Of a DNA stretch of 64,000 nt, positions 42,201-55,229 are shown one piece after another. The DNA is from Sinonovacula constricta (lineage: Eukaryota > Mollusca > Bivalvia > Cardiida > Solecurtidae): positions 52,573,334-52,637,333 of the forward strand of contig CM017558.1 of NCBI GenBank assembly GCA_007844125.1. The letters are read 5' to 3'. The notes beneath the pieces were generated by a model. That model was not told where the DNA came from. It was given only the letters and a program-made list of their open reading frames with translations, and did not search any database. Position numbers and translations under genes: made by a program. Every line of letters begins with the position of its first letter. Position 1 is the first letter of the stretch.

Positions 42201-43500
42201 CTCATTATATTTGAAATATAATATAAAATATAAACAGGATATATAAGAAAGTCAATTATCATTCGTACGTTGTAACTAATATTCAACTTATCATGTATTT
42301 TGAATGCCAATATAAGGAGGTCGTTGATTGTTTTCGTTTGAGAAGAGAACCGGGAAAAGTCCATATTTAATATAAATGATTTGCAGATATATAGACTCGA
42401 TTGCTTCAAAATTGCAGGCTCGGATCCAGAACTTTTCAGCTGGGGAGCCGAAGACCGAATTTGACAAACGTTCTGGGGAGGGGGGGGGGGGGGTGGGGGG
42501 GGAGGGAGGCGGTTCCGTGGGTCTGCTTACCCCACCCACTCTCCCCACCACCGACGTTCCCGGAAAAAGTTTCTAAAATGGCTAAGTTGCGTTCTGAAGT
42601 GTCTCTGGACAAAAGGTTACTCGTTTTAATGGTTTTATGAAACTGGCTCTGAAAGTCTGAAAAATGCGAAGACATTAACGTTTAGCAATATAACTTTGTT
42701 CTTGAAAATTGGTTCCAATTCTTCACAAAAATATGCCGAAACAGACAAACACATACTTCCCATCGAGTTGGATTATAAAATACAGCTAGATTACATCTGT
42801 ACCTGTTTTCCCATCGATCGCCGTTTACATATACATATTATGTAATAGGAAGGAAAATAATAATAAAAACAGTCTTGCTATCTTTGTCAGCAAACAATGA
42901 TTGCAGCATCGTCGGAATTTATGCTTAATAAACATACATTTATATTGCCTGCATTGAGATTTCAGTTGGGTGTTCGAGAATGGCTGTGTATAATGTCGAT
43001 GTAGAGTATTTATGGAAGTTACAATTAAAACTCCTCTTATAAAAAATGATGTGTTTACATGTTTTAAACAGCGACATTTTTGAGCCAACGAAAACTGCAC
43101 GTTGCTACACATGGTGCTTCTTACAGCTGCAGATCAGTAGATTATACAATCATCATTAACTTAGCAATATATCGTCCCTTTTCTCCTTTTTGCAGCCTTA
43201 AAGGCATCTCAAAAGGAATGTGGTATTGTTTTTCTTCTACATTTATTATGCACAACATGACCACATCTTCAACAAAACAAAACAGTAGAATGCGAAAAGG
43301 TAAATTATTTTCCGAAAACGAACGGGACAATTTCAAAAAGGCTATCAAACTTTAGCATTAATAAACTTAAAGAACAACATTTTTGCACATTAAATATTCT
43401 GACAAATATACAATAATGATGAAACTTTAATTAAGCGATTAATTTTATCGGTCTCGTAAAATATCGAGGTGGCAAATATTAAAACAAAACTTAATTTTAA
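39291..43500. other. Intergenic stretch with simple repeats
   Basis: No gene recognised. It contains a small TTA/ATT run near 39890-39917 and a G-rich tract near 42476-42515 just after GGATCCAGAACTTTTCAGC, which may be part of a dispersed element. Short open frames here carry no motif. Confidence 0.45.
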
Positions 43501-46500
43501 TCATGTAAAGTCCGGGACACTTTTTGTATTGAGCTTATCTCACACATGATACCAGAGAAAATCATGATAACACTTTGTTCACATACAATAGGACACGGAA
43601 AAAAAATAAAAATAAAAATAACGTACGAGCCAGTAACGTGCGAGACTATCTGTGCTCAACCTGCCGTAAAATAGCTGTTTCTTTCCTGTATATTCATTTC
43701 TTGCCGTTAATTTTTATACAGCTACTCTTCACAGATGTTTACAAGTGAAGAAACCGCCATTTTGTTGAAAACGTTGAACTTCGAAAATTCTCGTCAATAG
43801 TGACTATCAAATAGTAAGTCAAAAATACACATTGTTTGCAATGATTGTTTAATAGTTTGCATTTTGCCCTTAATAAATGTCATTTGTTTATAAACTGATT
43901 ATTTTAAAATACGACCCATGCACAAGACGCTGTTATTTCTGTTCTAAAGTCCGCCCCGTTCGTGACATAAATGTGTCCCGTACGTTAGGAAATAACATTA
44001 CTTGTTTTGTTTATTATAATGTCATTGTTATAAAATGTTTTGTCGATAAATAAGCAATAATACTATTTCTGACAAACCTCTTTTCCAAATTTAACATTTA
44101 ATTCATTTAATGCATGGTCAAAGAAGTCCCAAAGAAGTTCATTTTTTATGAATGATTTTTTTTTTACTTTTGCTAAGTGTTTACTTCCCCCAAAAGTCAT
44201 TCAGGACATATTTTTTCTTACATTTTGAATTAAATTAAATATTTGAATATTTATGTTTCATAATATATGGGTACTTAGAGTTACATACATTTATGTGAAT
44301 ACTTAGCGTATTGTTCAGCATAGATTTTGTTAAATGAAGTGTCTCGTACTTTATTTAATTGTGTCCCGTGCGTTATAAGTCATAATATCGTGTGCTTATC
44401 CTTCATTTTTTTATTTCAGTATGGCAAAGTCAAAAGCACAACATATGAAGGAGTAAAGGGAGAGGAAAATGCAGCAGCTTGGAAACAGATGGCTCAAAGT
44501 TGAAAAAGAAAGAGTCAGAGCATACAGGCAAGGCAGTCTGTGCAAATGAATCCTGATAAAAAGGAACACGGGCGAATATTGGGAAAAATAAGACAAGCAC
44601 GATATGGAAACAAAAATAAAGTCAATCGTACATTGACAAAGAAAAGACGATCGAAATCAAGCCATAGAAACACCATCTACTAGTAAAGATGTTGTATCCA
44701 GTTCAACTGATACACCGAAAATTTAACTACCGTTTACTTTAAAAAATCCACTTCGGCTGTGAAGGGTAAAAAGCGTGCTTCGAGAGCCTTAGCAAAACTA
44801 TATCGACGAATAGAGACTTTGGAAGATTAGAATGAAGAATGAATAACTCGAAAGGAAGTTGAAGAATGCACAGAAAATGTTACTCAGATATGATCGTAAG
44901 AAATTCGAGACATCTATTTTGACACCGAGAAGGCAGTTAATTTACTTAAGGAGTCAGGAATCAAACCAGATGATGTCACCGACATCAGAAAGAAATTAGT
45001 TTTCGGAGAGTGTCTTAGTACTGAAATCAAATCAAGGAGGCTACGGCTGCACAAACACAACATGACAAAGAGATTGTTCACAGAGTAGCGTCAGGAATGG
45101 TAATTAAAGAGGGCCGTGCTTCAGAAGTGAACAGGATTGAACAGGAAAAGACTTATGTAGGAAAGAATATTAGCAAGACGAAAAGGTCAAGACTCCATGG
45201 ACACAGACAGCAAGTGATTGACAGGATTACAACATTTCTAGAACGCGACGACAATTCTCGAATGTTGCCAGGTAAACAAGATTCTGTGCAGAGTGGGAAA
45301 GCTAAAGTACAGAAAAGAGTGATGAATGACTGTATGTGTAACCTTCATTTGAAATATCTTGCTGAGGCAATCACGAAGATGAAGTGTTTGTCTCTACTCC
45401 AAACACCAGAACTTCAGCTTTTTATTGCGTGCATTGAAATTTAGTCGAGCGAATAGTTGTACAAAGAAATCTACAAAGATAGTCAATCATCACTTGACGA
45501 GATGCTTCAAAAGCTACCTGATGATGAAGTGGTCAAGTTTTAACAATGGAAACGTGTTAAACTTGCAAATGGTAAGGGAAGACAGCAAGTTGTTGAAGTC
45601 AACTTAAACAAGACTGAATTTGTACAACTGATGACCGAGACATTTCATTCATTCAGATCACAAGTAAAGAGTAAAGGAGCAATGTGGTGCTGTAAGGCAA
45701 TGAAAGAAAAGCTTCCACCAGGTCATGTGTCACTGAAAACAATACATGTAATACGCTCGAAGAGATACAGTCGGTTTACTGGAATAGCTCTATGAAGACT
45801 CTCCATCCGGCTGTCATTTACTATCGTGCCGATGGCAATGAACTCAAACATTTAAGTTACGTGTATGTGTCTGAAGTGCTTGACCATAACGCAGCAATGG
45901 TCAAAAGTATCATTGACAAACTTGTCACAGCTGTGAAAGCAGTTGTGCAAAACCTTGAATGTATTCACTTTTGGACTGATTCACCAAGTTCGCAGTATTG
46001 CAAAAAGACTATTTTTGATTTCATAAGCAGATTTCCTGAACTCTACGGGCCACATGCATCATCGCATTACTTTGAGAGTTGCCGCGGCAAAGTGGCGTGC
46101 GACGGTGTTGAAGGAACAACAAACCGGAATGCAGACAATGCCGTTAAACAGGGAAAGGTTCTTATACAACATGCAGCGGACTTTTACTAATGGGCTTTAC
46201 AAGATGAAAAGGGTATTCGTTATGATATGGTAGCTGAGGAAGAGTAATGCCGCTACAAGGACATTGTTGATAAGCACAATTCTGAAATCAAACCAGTTAA
46301 AGGATCAATGCTGATTCATGCAGTGGTTGGAGTGAAAAATGAACATGGAACAATCGCGGTTAGGGACACAACTTGCGCATGCAATGATTGTTTTAACCAT
46401 TTTTTTTCAATTTATTTATTTGGCATAAACATACAGTTACACAAAATAACAGGAATCTTTGTTATACCAGAATGTAGATGGGATGTACAGTGCATTGGTA

Positions 46501-47430
46501 CCAAAAACGAGAGTAGATGTTGTAGACAACATAGATGCGAACAAGGACAACTAGAATATCAAACAGAAAGAAAGTAACCTGAACATTAACAAAGAGACAG
46601 AAGCTGATCAAAAAGGAAAGGTGGGCGAGAGAAATGACATTGATATTTCAGCTGGTGACTTTGTTGTTGTCCAGTATGACGATGATCGTTTCTGTGGACA
46701 AGTAGTTGACATAACAACAACACTGTACGTGTTAATTTCATGAAGGAATGTTAAGAAAGTCGATGCTCCTGTTGCCACAAGTAAAGCAATACGAATGTTT
46801 GCTTTCCCAAATGATGTCCTCTATTTACTGAATGATGGTTGATATGGTGTCAAATGTTGTCCTTTTGTTGGATGGCTACTGATCAATATGAAAAGCCTTT
46901 TGGTCAATTTAGTTGTGAACTGATAAAACAGTTAACACAAACATCTCTTGCTTCGCCTGTAAGTTGTTAAGTACTCATGACCAGTAGTAAGAACATATCT
47001 AGTTCAGTTGAAGTTCCATTCATACGTTACACACTTTGAGTCAAGTAATGTACGGGACAATTTTTGAAATGTTAAAATTCTAAATATGTCTCATAGTTTT
47101 ATACGATGTTTCTTCAGTCATATTTTACACAACACTAAATTGTTTAAGATTGTATAAATATCAGTTTCCATAGTTTATATGTTCAAAATGAACAATTTTG
47201 TTTGTGTGATGTAATATGAACGCACTGTGAAAAACGGTTTTGGCATAATTCTACAAAAGTTACCTGTTGTTGTCATAGTTGCAAATGACAATGTGTTTGT
47301 TTTCAATTATGAAACCATATATTGTTGTTTTCTTCCGATCATATACATGTCACATAGAAAGTACGTCACGTACAGGACATTTTTAGATAACGTACGGGAC
47401 AACAGATATTTTTATAAAAAGTAAATTTGT
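43501..47430 (+). mobile_element. Decayed DNA transposon of an uncharacterised invertebrate family
   Basis: A transposase-like pseudogene (44420-46860) is flanked on both sides by variants of one motif. On the left, GTCCCGTACGT is at 43975-43985 and GTCCCGTGCGT at 44363-44373. On the right the reverse orientation appears: ATGTACGGGAC at 47048-47058, ACGTACAGGAC at 47368-47378 and ACGTACGGGAC at 47390-47400. The opposite orientation on the two sides suggests terminal or subterminal inverted repeats with transposase-binding sites. Exact ends and target duplication were not resolved, so the limits given are approximate. Confidence 0.55.
44420..46860 (+). pseudogene. Transposase-like protein remnant (RDDNSRM / WTDSPSSQY family)
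   Basis: The pieces can be read in order across frameshifts and stops. MAKSKAQHMKE starts a basic N-terminus that stops at the TAA after residue 11. RSRLHGHRQQVIDRIT and FLERDDNSRMLPGKQDSV lie near 45.2-45.3 kb, followed by a NLHLKYLAEA segment. The best-preserved block is 45792-46190: FHYRADGNE-type start, VSEVLDHNAAM, HFWTDSPSSQYCKKTIF, then SHYFESCRGKVACDGVEGT and NADNAVKQGKV. Near 46.66 kb GDFVVVQYDDDRFCGQVVD marks the C-terminal domain. Related full-length proteins occur in many invertebrate genomes as uncharacterised, multicopy genes. The WTD and HxxESxxGK...CDG motifs suggest an RNase-H-like transposase, which is inference. This copy cannot encode a full protein. Confidence 0.75.
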
Positions 47431-50127
47431 GTAGGGACATACTTTTACAGTTTTCTTTCCTTACAGTAAGAAATAATTCTCTGTTTTGACAACCTTTAAA
47501 CAAAATTGACTTTGTTTGCAGCGTTTTAGAGCAGTTGTAATGTTTTATAGTTTTAATAGAAATAAAATTTAAAAAATATATTTTCTCAATATTTTTTTCG
47601 ACTTTTACGTCTATATGGTTTTTAGTAATTTATTCCAAATATTGATACCATTCTTAATAAAATTATGCTGAATTTTAGTACATTTAGTCCATTTTTATAT
47701 TGAACTTGGCGACAATAATCACACAAATGGGTTTTAAAAACTCATATTTTATTATGCTGGTCTTAGTAAATCAAACGTCAATATCTCATGAAGTATGCTA
47801 GCCCAGCTGACAAAATGTTTATTCTAAACACAGAAGATGCACGCAATACCAAAAAAGCATTAACAACGTTAATATGATATGAAAAAAAATGGTGAAAAAT
47901 ATGTGCAAATGTCCACCCTAAGTAGGATTGAGTCTTTACCACTTATATAATCCAATATGCCAAGTCACTCGCCTCTCGCCAAGGGAAGGAACTTAAAACC
48001 ATTTGTACCTGACCTTACCAAAGAAAATTAAATGGGACCCGCAACTTAGTTGTTAACAAACTTTGGCCTTGTCAATTTCCCGAAAACTTTTGTTGCAGGA
48101 AGGAAATTTGAACAGAAAGCCATCGATTAGAAGCTGTATTAGGGTGAAACATGGCATCCGTTCAGGAAACACAAGCCAGGTTTGTGGACAACAATGACAC
48201 CTTTAATTGTAAATGCCATTGAAACAAATAACTGCCTGGTTGTTGTGTACCATATTCCGTTTCTTGGGAATTCCCTAACTAGGCCAATTGATGATTTGTA
48301 GATGGAATATTTATGCTGATAATTTAAAGTTAATAAGTAATTAAATTGTATAAATAAATTGAGAAATTGCGTTTTGCTAAGGCGATGTTGTGTGTTCCTT
48401 GGATGTCTGTTTAATTGAAAATTACTGACTACTTTCGTTTTGAAAATGAATGACACCAGATTCAATAAGACAATATTATGTGACTACATATTGACTAGTT
48501 GGAAATAGTTCCTTTCAAAAATCATGTAAAATCACGTTGTTGACTTCCCTTTTTCTTTGGGAAGTATGTAACATGCCTATTGAGCAGTGAAATGCATATC
48601 AAAATAGGAAGTATAACCTTCAAGAAAAAATACTGATAAACCTTATGGTGCATGGTTCAGCAACTTTTCAACCCCTGGACGATGGATAGATTCACGCTGT
48701 CAAACAGGTGATTTAAGCCAATCAGGTATTTAGGGGATGGTTTTCTTATTTCAGAAGTTTATTCTATACCTTTTTAATGTTATGTATAATTAATGAATGG
48801 ATAAAAGATTACTCTTTCAGTATATGCAAAGATATTTGCATTGTGATTGTATACAATATGTTCAAAAGTGATTGAAAGACTAAATAAAATCAGAAAATTA
48901 TACATCAGCGGCTGTTGCATTACTGGAGCCCAAAATTGTACAATTGATGGTTTCATTAAGTTGTGCTTTAACTATAGTCTATACATTTGTTTTATATTTG
49001 CATTCACATGATTTATACACTTGTAGAAAGATAATTGATTTATCTTTCTTAATAAGTAATAACATGAGCCCTATGTTTCTTTGAATTAGTAACGGTTCAC
49101 CACAATACGATTCACCACAGTTTAATAACGATTTGCCACATTTGTGTAATGATTCACCTCATATTAAAAATAATAGGATATAAACTCCTGATAGCTAAAG
49201 TTTTGCATAGTAACACACATGAAATTAAAACTTAATGAAAAAATATCTCGTATTATGCACCACTCTCAACTATGAATTAGTGTTATTATCAGAAGGTGTG
49301 ACCATTTACCCTTAAACGCTCTATATTTAATAAAAGCAGTGCTAATTCTGATTGAGATATTGATATATGGCTAAAGACCTTTAATTAGATTGTTTAATAA
49401 GACTTGTCATCATCTTCTCAATTATTGAATCAGATAGGAATGACGGCAGTTAGTTCAAACATTGCTGTGTTGTTTTTTTGCCTGTTTTGAAGTCAGATAT
49501 TGGATCATTCCCAATCTCAAAAGGTATGTTTTTTCCCAATTTCAAGGAGAAAATTCCTAATTTGAAGAATGATGAAAAAGTGTAATGCTCATTTCTGATC
49601 AAATAATTGACAGAATTGACTACTTCAAACAGGTGAGAAATAGATATTGCTTTGTAAATGAGTGAAATATATAAAGATTTGAATAAATTAAACAATTGAT
49701 TTTTTGTTCATTTAATTTGATGGTTTGAGTTCTATACAATGTTGTCTAAAACAACACGAAGGAGTCTAATTCTTTTGATTCACATATCTAGAATAGCAAT
49801 GAAGATGCCTGTTCTTCTGTGTATCTCCTGTTTGTGGCATATCTTCAGGATATCACATACTGTAAAATGTCACAGTTGGAACCACATCATATGTGGAATC
49901 AGGGGTATTTTTCGATAAGGAGTATGATAATGCTGTCAACCAAAATCAACCAAAGTCATAAGCCGCAGTTCATTTGAATGCAGTTTCGGCATGATGAAGA
50001 GCCCATAGATACTGACATATTTGTCAACTACTGTATCCTGGTAGTGCCAGAAAGAGAGCTTAGCACAGTATTACTATTAGTGGCCTCTCTCCTACGTTAG
50101 GACAAATGAAGACACACTAATAATACC
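47431..50127. other. Intergenic stretch without recognised genes
   Basis: AT-rich; nothing supported beyond short unrelated open frames. Confidence 0.4.
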
Positions 50128-51066
50128 GGCATTCCACATCACCAGACCAGACCGATCCATGATGGCAAGATGGTGGAAGAAGAATCCAAGGAAAACATTT
50201 CTGCTGTGGACAAGAAGCTGGCATTCAACATCACCAGACCAGACCGATCCATGGTGGCAAGATGGTAGAAAAAGAATCCAAGGAAAACATTTCTGCTGTG
50301 GACAAGACGCTGGCATTCAACATCACCAGACCAAACCGATCCATGATGGCAAGATGGTAAAAAAAAAAATCCAAGGAAAACATTTCTGCTGTGGACAAGA
50401 CGCTGGCATTCAACATCACCAGACCAGACCGATCCATGATGGCAAGATGGTAGAAGAAGAATCCAAGGGAAACATTTCTGCTGTGGACAAGACGCTGGCA
50501 TTCCACATCATCAGACCAGACCGATCCATGGTGGCAAGATGGTAGAAGAAGAATCCAAGGAAAACATTTCTGCTGTGGACAAGACGCTGGCATTCCACAT
50601 CACCAGACCAGACCGATCCATGATGGCAAGATGGTAGAAGAAGAATCCAAGGAAAACATTTCTGCTGTGGACAAGACGCTGGCATTCAACATCACCAGAC
50701 CAGACCGACCCATGGTGGCAAGATGGTAGAAGAAGAATCCAAGGAAAACATTTCTGCTGTGGACAAGACGCTGGCATTCAACATCACCAGACCAGACCGA
50801 CCCATGGTGGCAAGATGGTAGAAGAAGAATCCAAGGAAAACATTTCTGCAGTGGACAAGACGCTGGCATTCAACATCACCAGACCAGACCGATCCATGAT
50901 GGCAAGATGGTAGAAGAAGAATACAAGGAAAACATTTCTGCTGTGGACAAGACGCTGGCATTCAACATCACCAGACCAGACCGATCCATGATGGCAAGAT
51001 GGTAGAAGAAGAATACAAGGAAAACATTTCTGCTGTGGACAAGATGCTGGCATTCAACATCACCAG
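50128..51066. repeat. 92-bp satellite, ten units plus a partial
   Basis: Each unit begins GGCATTCMACATCACCAGAC and includes GATCCATGATGGCAAGATGG, a GAAGAAGAATCCAAGG segment and a CATTTCTGCTGTGGACAAGA end. Unit starts run from 50128 to 51049 at 92 bp, with one extra A in a poly-A stretch. Units are highly similar. Because 92 is not a multiple of three and frames close repeatedly, the staggered minus-strand open frames of about 89 residues are repeat artefacts. Confidence 0.96.
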
Positions 51067-51309
51067 ATTCATGACGGAACTTGCTTTTTAAGTGCTGCGG
51101 AGGCTGCTGTTTCAGGCTTCTCCTGTGTCTGCCTCTTCTGGTGCTTATATTGCATGCTGAATTAAAGAAAAATCGTCCTGCTTGTCTAGCTCCCTGTTCT
51201 TTTGTTATGTGTGTTTTATACTAATTCCATAGAGATTTTATAAGTAAAGTACCTAATGGTAAAAAATGAAATTGCATGCAAGTGCTAATAATAATAAAAA
51301 TAAGCTACT

Positions 51310-51412
51310 CACTGTTACACAAAATATATAAAATTATACACACTGTCCCATTTTAAGTTACCTTTTAAATTTAAAAGAAAACAAATGTAATAAAGTTATT
51401 GGATAAAATGAG
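51310..51412. repeat. Duplicated ~100-bp segment, copy 1
   Basis: Shares TTACACAAAATATATAAAAT and a following TTACCTTTTAAATTTAAAAG stretch, ending GTTATTGGATAAAATGAG, with 52405-52508. The two copies are about 1.1 kb apart in direct orientation and roughly 90% alike by eye. Confidence 0.8.
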
Positions 51413-52268
51413 CTATTTTTATGTTTTTACTCCATTATAAAATCGTTTTTAAAGTCACTTCTCTAAATGAATGCCAAATAGGCTGAGTCAATTAATCATT
51501 TAATCAGTGAATACCACTAACTGGTTGCCTTAAGGGTACGCTGTGAACATTTATAAGGCGGCTTGATTATCACCTTCCTTTAATCACACCAATTCACCTT
51601 TATTGTAGTCAGATAATTAGGTGTCTGCAGTATACACTTGTCATGTTCAGTAATAACATCAGCATTAGATTAGATTATAAAAAATGTTGCATAAGGTTGA
51701 ATCATTTTGTAACACTGATTTAACTATGAAATTTTAGATCTATCATCTGTAGGAGTTTCAAATCCTGAAACATTTTTAATATGTTCTGAATTATTGTAGA
51801 AGTGTGGCGAGTCATTCAGAATCATTATTGTGCTGAACTTTCATTGCTGTTTAGTTTATCTAAAACACAGTTATATTGCACTAAAAACCCTGTGCAACTT
51901 AATGGAAATCTGCGGCTCCAAATGAGACCAGTGCATAAATTACTTTTAACAGGTAAAGTACTGCATATGAGTGTTAAATGACTCTCCCATTCCATTAATT
52001 CAGTTATTTGATATATTACAATGTTTTTAAATATATTATATAATTTATTCATTATTTACAATATAAAATGAAATACAACAAACTATATATCATTCAAAAT
52101 ATTTATTTAAATGATTAACAACAATATAAAAGAAAAGAAGACAAAATGTCTGTTTTCATGATCAAAAGTAATGTGGTAGAAGTAACAGGTAATTAACATT
52201 GGAGGAACATTCACCTGTTTAATTTTATATGTGTCTGTTTTAATTTGCTAGTGCACTTAGAACAAATC

Positions 52269-52333
52269 CATTTACCTGTTATGTTAATTATTTACCTGTT
52301 ATGTTAATTATTTACCTGTTATATTAATTATTG
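52269..52333. repeat. 20-bp tandem repeat, three units
   Basis: ATTTACCTGTTATGTTAATT is repeated three times in a row; the third unit has ATATT in place of ATGTT. Confidence 0.9.
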
Positions 52334-52404
52334 AGCATTCATGATACCACTTATGGCAAAATTTATGTGAACAATGTACCATGTTTCTTATAATAAAATA
52401 AGCT

Positions 52405-52508
52405 TGTCAATGTTACACAAAGTATATAAAATTATACATGTGCCCCATTTTTAATTACCTTTTAAATTTAAAAGAAAACAAATGTAATAAAGTTATTGGA
52501 TAGAATGA
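52405..52508. repeat. Duplicated ~100-bp segment, copy 2
   Basis: Partner of 51310-51412, in the same orientation. Together with the small 20-bp array between them, this suggests a duplicated block or two copies of a short element. Confidence 0.8.
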
Positions 52509-54892
52509 GTTTGATTGTGATACTCTTAAATAATGACATTGTATTTGATTCTAAACATTGTAAATCAAAATCAGTTTATCCAAAAGTGAGAACAATAGAA
52601 TATTAGAAAACAACAAGAACTGATTGCAATGGTAATGGGGTACATTGGTGAAATGAAAATTGTCTCCCTTGTTAGATAACATCTGGATATTTCCAAACGG
52701 TAGGTCCTTTTAGTTGAAATGCTTGGACTTGTTCTTTTGTAGATATTGCAATTACAAACTGTGAAATTTCTTACTATTGCATAAATATAAGCTTATAATC
52801 CATTTTCATACTTATAGAGATTTGTTATTTAAAAAAGAAAAAGGAAGTGTTTGTTGATGATGGTTAACCTGGGTATCACAAGAAAGGCAGAAAACAACAT
52901 ACACTCCAAAGAGCACAAGCATAAAAACAGAGTAAAACAAATGAAAGGACCTACTTGCATTTAGGGAGTTTTTCAGGGGTGATTATTTATTAATATCATT
53001 GAAATGTGGAATCTGTTACAGGTTAAATTACATTTGGACATCTGGATTTTCATGCAAAATGACACTTATGCAAATGCACTCTCGTGCGTTAACTAAGCAA
53101 AATATGGATATTATTGGCGTAATCTCTCTTCACAGTTTGACAGGTGACAGTTATTAAGCATGTAGCTGCCTCTACTCAAAATATGCTGCTGTGCACACAT
53201 TGACCCCCACATTTTTTTTATTTCATCTGCAGTAACAACTTACCCTAGTATGGGTAGTACCACTACTTGCACCATAATAAGATTGTAAATTTTCTACATG
53301 GGTTTAGTAACTTTTCTCTAGTTCTGCTTATTTTTAGATGGCAACAAGTTTTGTACACTTCTATTTCAAATTTTTTCTTCTTGGATTATTCTGTCCTCTT
53401 AATGATCACACCTTGGTTGTATCTGGTGGAGAAGTTACAGCTTTTTGTTTGTCGTTGACCACTTTACTTTTGTATCCTTAGATATACATTGGTTACTGGA
53501 TTTTATTGACAAACATTTATTTCTGCTGTTAAGATGACGTCTATGCCACTACACAATAGGCATGAGGCTTACTGATATAAATCCCAGGGAGGATTTATGA
53601 CTTAATTATCCTTGGTTTTTAATTGCTTTATATCAGTTTGACTTATTCCACTTGAACCATTTGTCTGCTGTGATTACTCAAATGACTAAAATACAATATT
53701 TATTTCCTCAGTAGCGTGATGTTTCTGCATGAAGGCGTAGCGATAAATAGGTCTTCATAAAAGCAAGTGATTTATTTCTTGTGAACAACTGTCTAATATT
53801 TATTTATATCTTGATAGCAAATCTTTTCCTAGAGCCACCACATAGAATATAGAAACACAAGCGGTCATGCATAATGGCTGACCAGTGATGCAATTGGGTT
53901 TTGGATAGTATGTGTGAAGAAAGCATTAAAAATGTACTTTAAAGGGCAAAATAATGCCAAAACTTTTCTTATTGCACAACAATAAATGGAAGTTTGTTAC
54001 ATTTAACTATATTAAGAAAAATGGAAACCAACCAATAATTTGAACCAACCATATAATGCTTGGCTTTAAAACCAGAGTTTGAATAACCACAGTTCAGCTG
54101 CAATTTCCATTTAAATGTTGCCCATATAAATCCAAAGTGCAACAGACCACTTTGTTGGGTTGCATGGTAGTTGACCACGTTTAAGTATAGATACACCATG
54201 AGCATCATTAATGTTCTACTGTACTAGCTCATGCATTTTATAAAAAGCATTTTAACATAATTTTTTGCTTCAAAAAGTAATTGGGGAATATAAATATTGC
54301 CAGGGGAAGACATACTGAATTTTAAGGTATAACTCACTTGTTCAGCTTATAAGGGTAGTTTCAGAGCTTATAAGCCAAGTGTCCAGATAATGTGGGTGTC
54401 GTATCATGGCAGATGCTCCCCCCAGCTATCGCAGTAATGGCAATAGTGTACCTGCCTCTTAATGACTCAAGATTCCCTAGTAGCACCCCACTGACAACAC
54501 AACAACAACCACAAAAACAAAAAACAGTCAAGAATTTTTTATTACAGTCTACAAAGTTAGTACCTTTGAATTTACAAGTTATAGTGTGTCACTAGACTCT
54601 TGTTCTTGTTACTTAATAAAGGTTTGTAACTTACAGGGGCAAGTTAAGGTGCTGAACATTTTTATAATTTATAATTTTTATCATTTATGTTTGTTTCGAT
54701 TACTACGCCATCATCAATCTAATTCTTTCAGTTCTAGATTTAAAAAGAAATAACAAGGTAAAACTTCACCTTGATATGTCCATATTTATACCAAACCTAC
54801 TTATATCCCAAATACTGTATTTAACTTTCTTGAATGTCTAGTAATTTAATATAAATATATATTATTATATTTCTCTTTTTACTTTTTTCCAG
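52509..54892. other. Region upstream of the first visible HSPA12 exon
   Basis: The HSPA12 gene must have at least one earlier coding exon that ends two bases into a codon. I could not identify it here with confidence. No other gene was recognised. Confidence 0.4.
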
Positions 54893-55229
54893 TGACTTTT
54901 ATGTCAGTAAGAAGTTAACATCAAGTTTCCGATTGAACAAACATGGAGTCAAACTACTTGTTGCCGCTATAGACTTTGGAACAACTTACAGTGGATATGC
55001 CTTCTCACTCATAGAGGAAAAGGAAAAAATCTCCTCAAACAGTTGGTGTGCTGGATCAAGATCTCTTATGTCTTTGAAAACCCCAACTACACTCTTATTG
55101 AAACCCGATAAAACATTCCATGCTTTTGGATACGAGGCAGAAGATGCATATAGCCAGCTAGCTGATGATGAAGAACATACAGGGTACTACTACTTCAGGA
55201 GATTTAAAATGATGCTGTTTGGCCAGTCG
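54893..55229 (+). CDS. HSPA12: HSPA12 exon with phosphate-1 loop
   Basis: Acceptor TTTTTTCCAG|TGAC, donor CAGTCG|GTAAGT. The first T completes a codon begun in an upstream exon. Reads DFYVSKKLTSSFRLNKHGVK, then LLVAAIDFGTTYSGYAF. It contains ATG triplets only out of frame, so it is not the start exon. Confidence 0.92.

Noticed and set aside
42291..42675. Pro/Gly-rich overlapping frames
   Set aside because: Produced by the poly-G tract on both strands.
50092..51053. Series of overlapping minus-strand frames starting MPASCPQQK
   Set aside because: They repeat every 92 bp and exist only because the satellite unit contains an ATG and shifts frame each unit.
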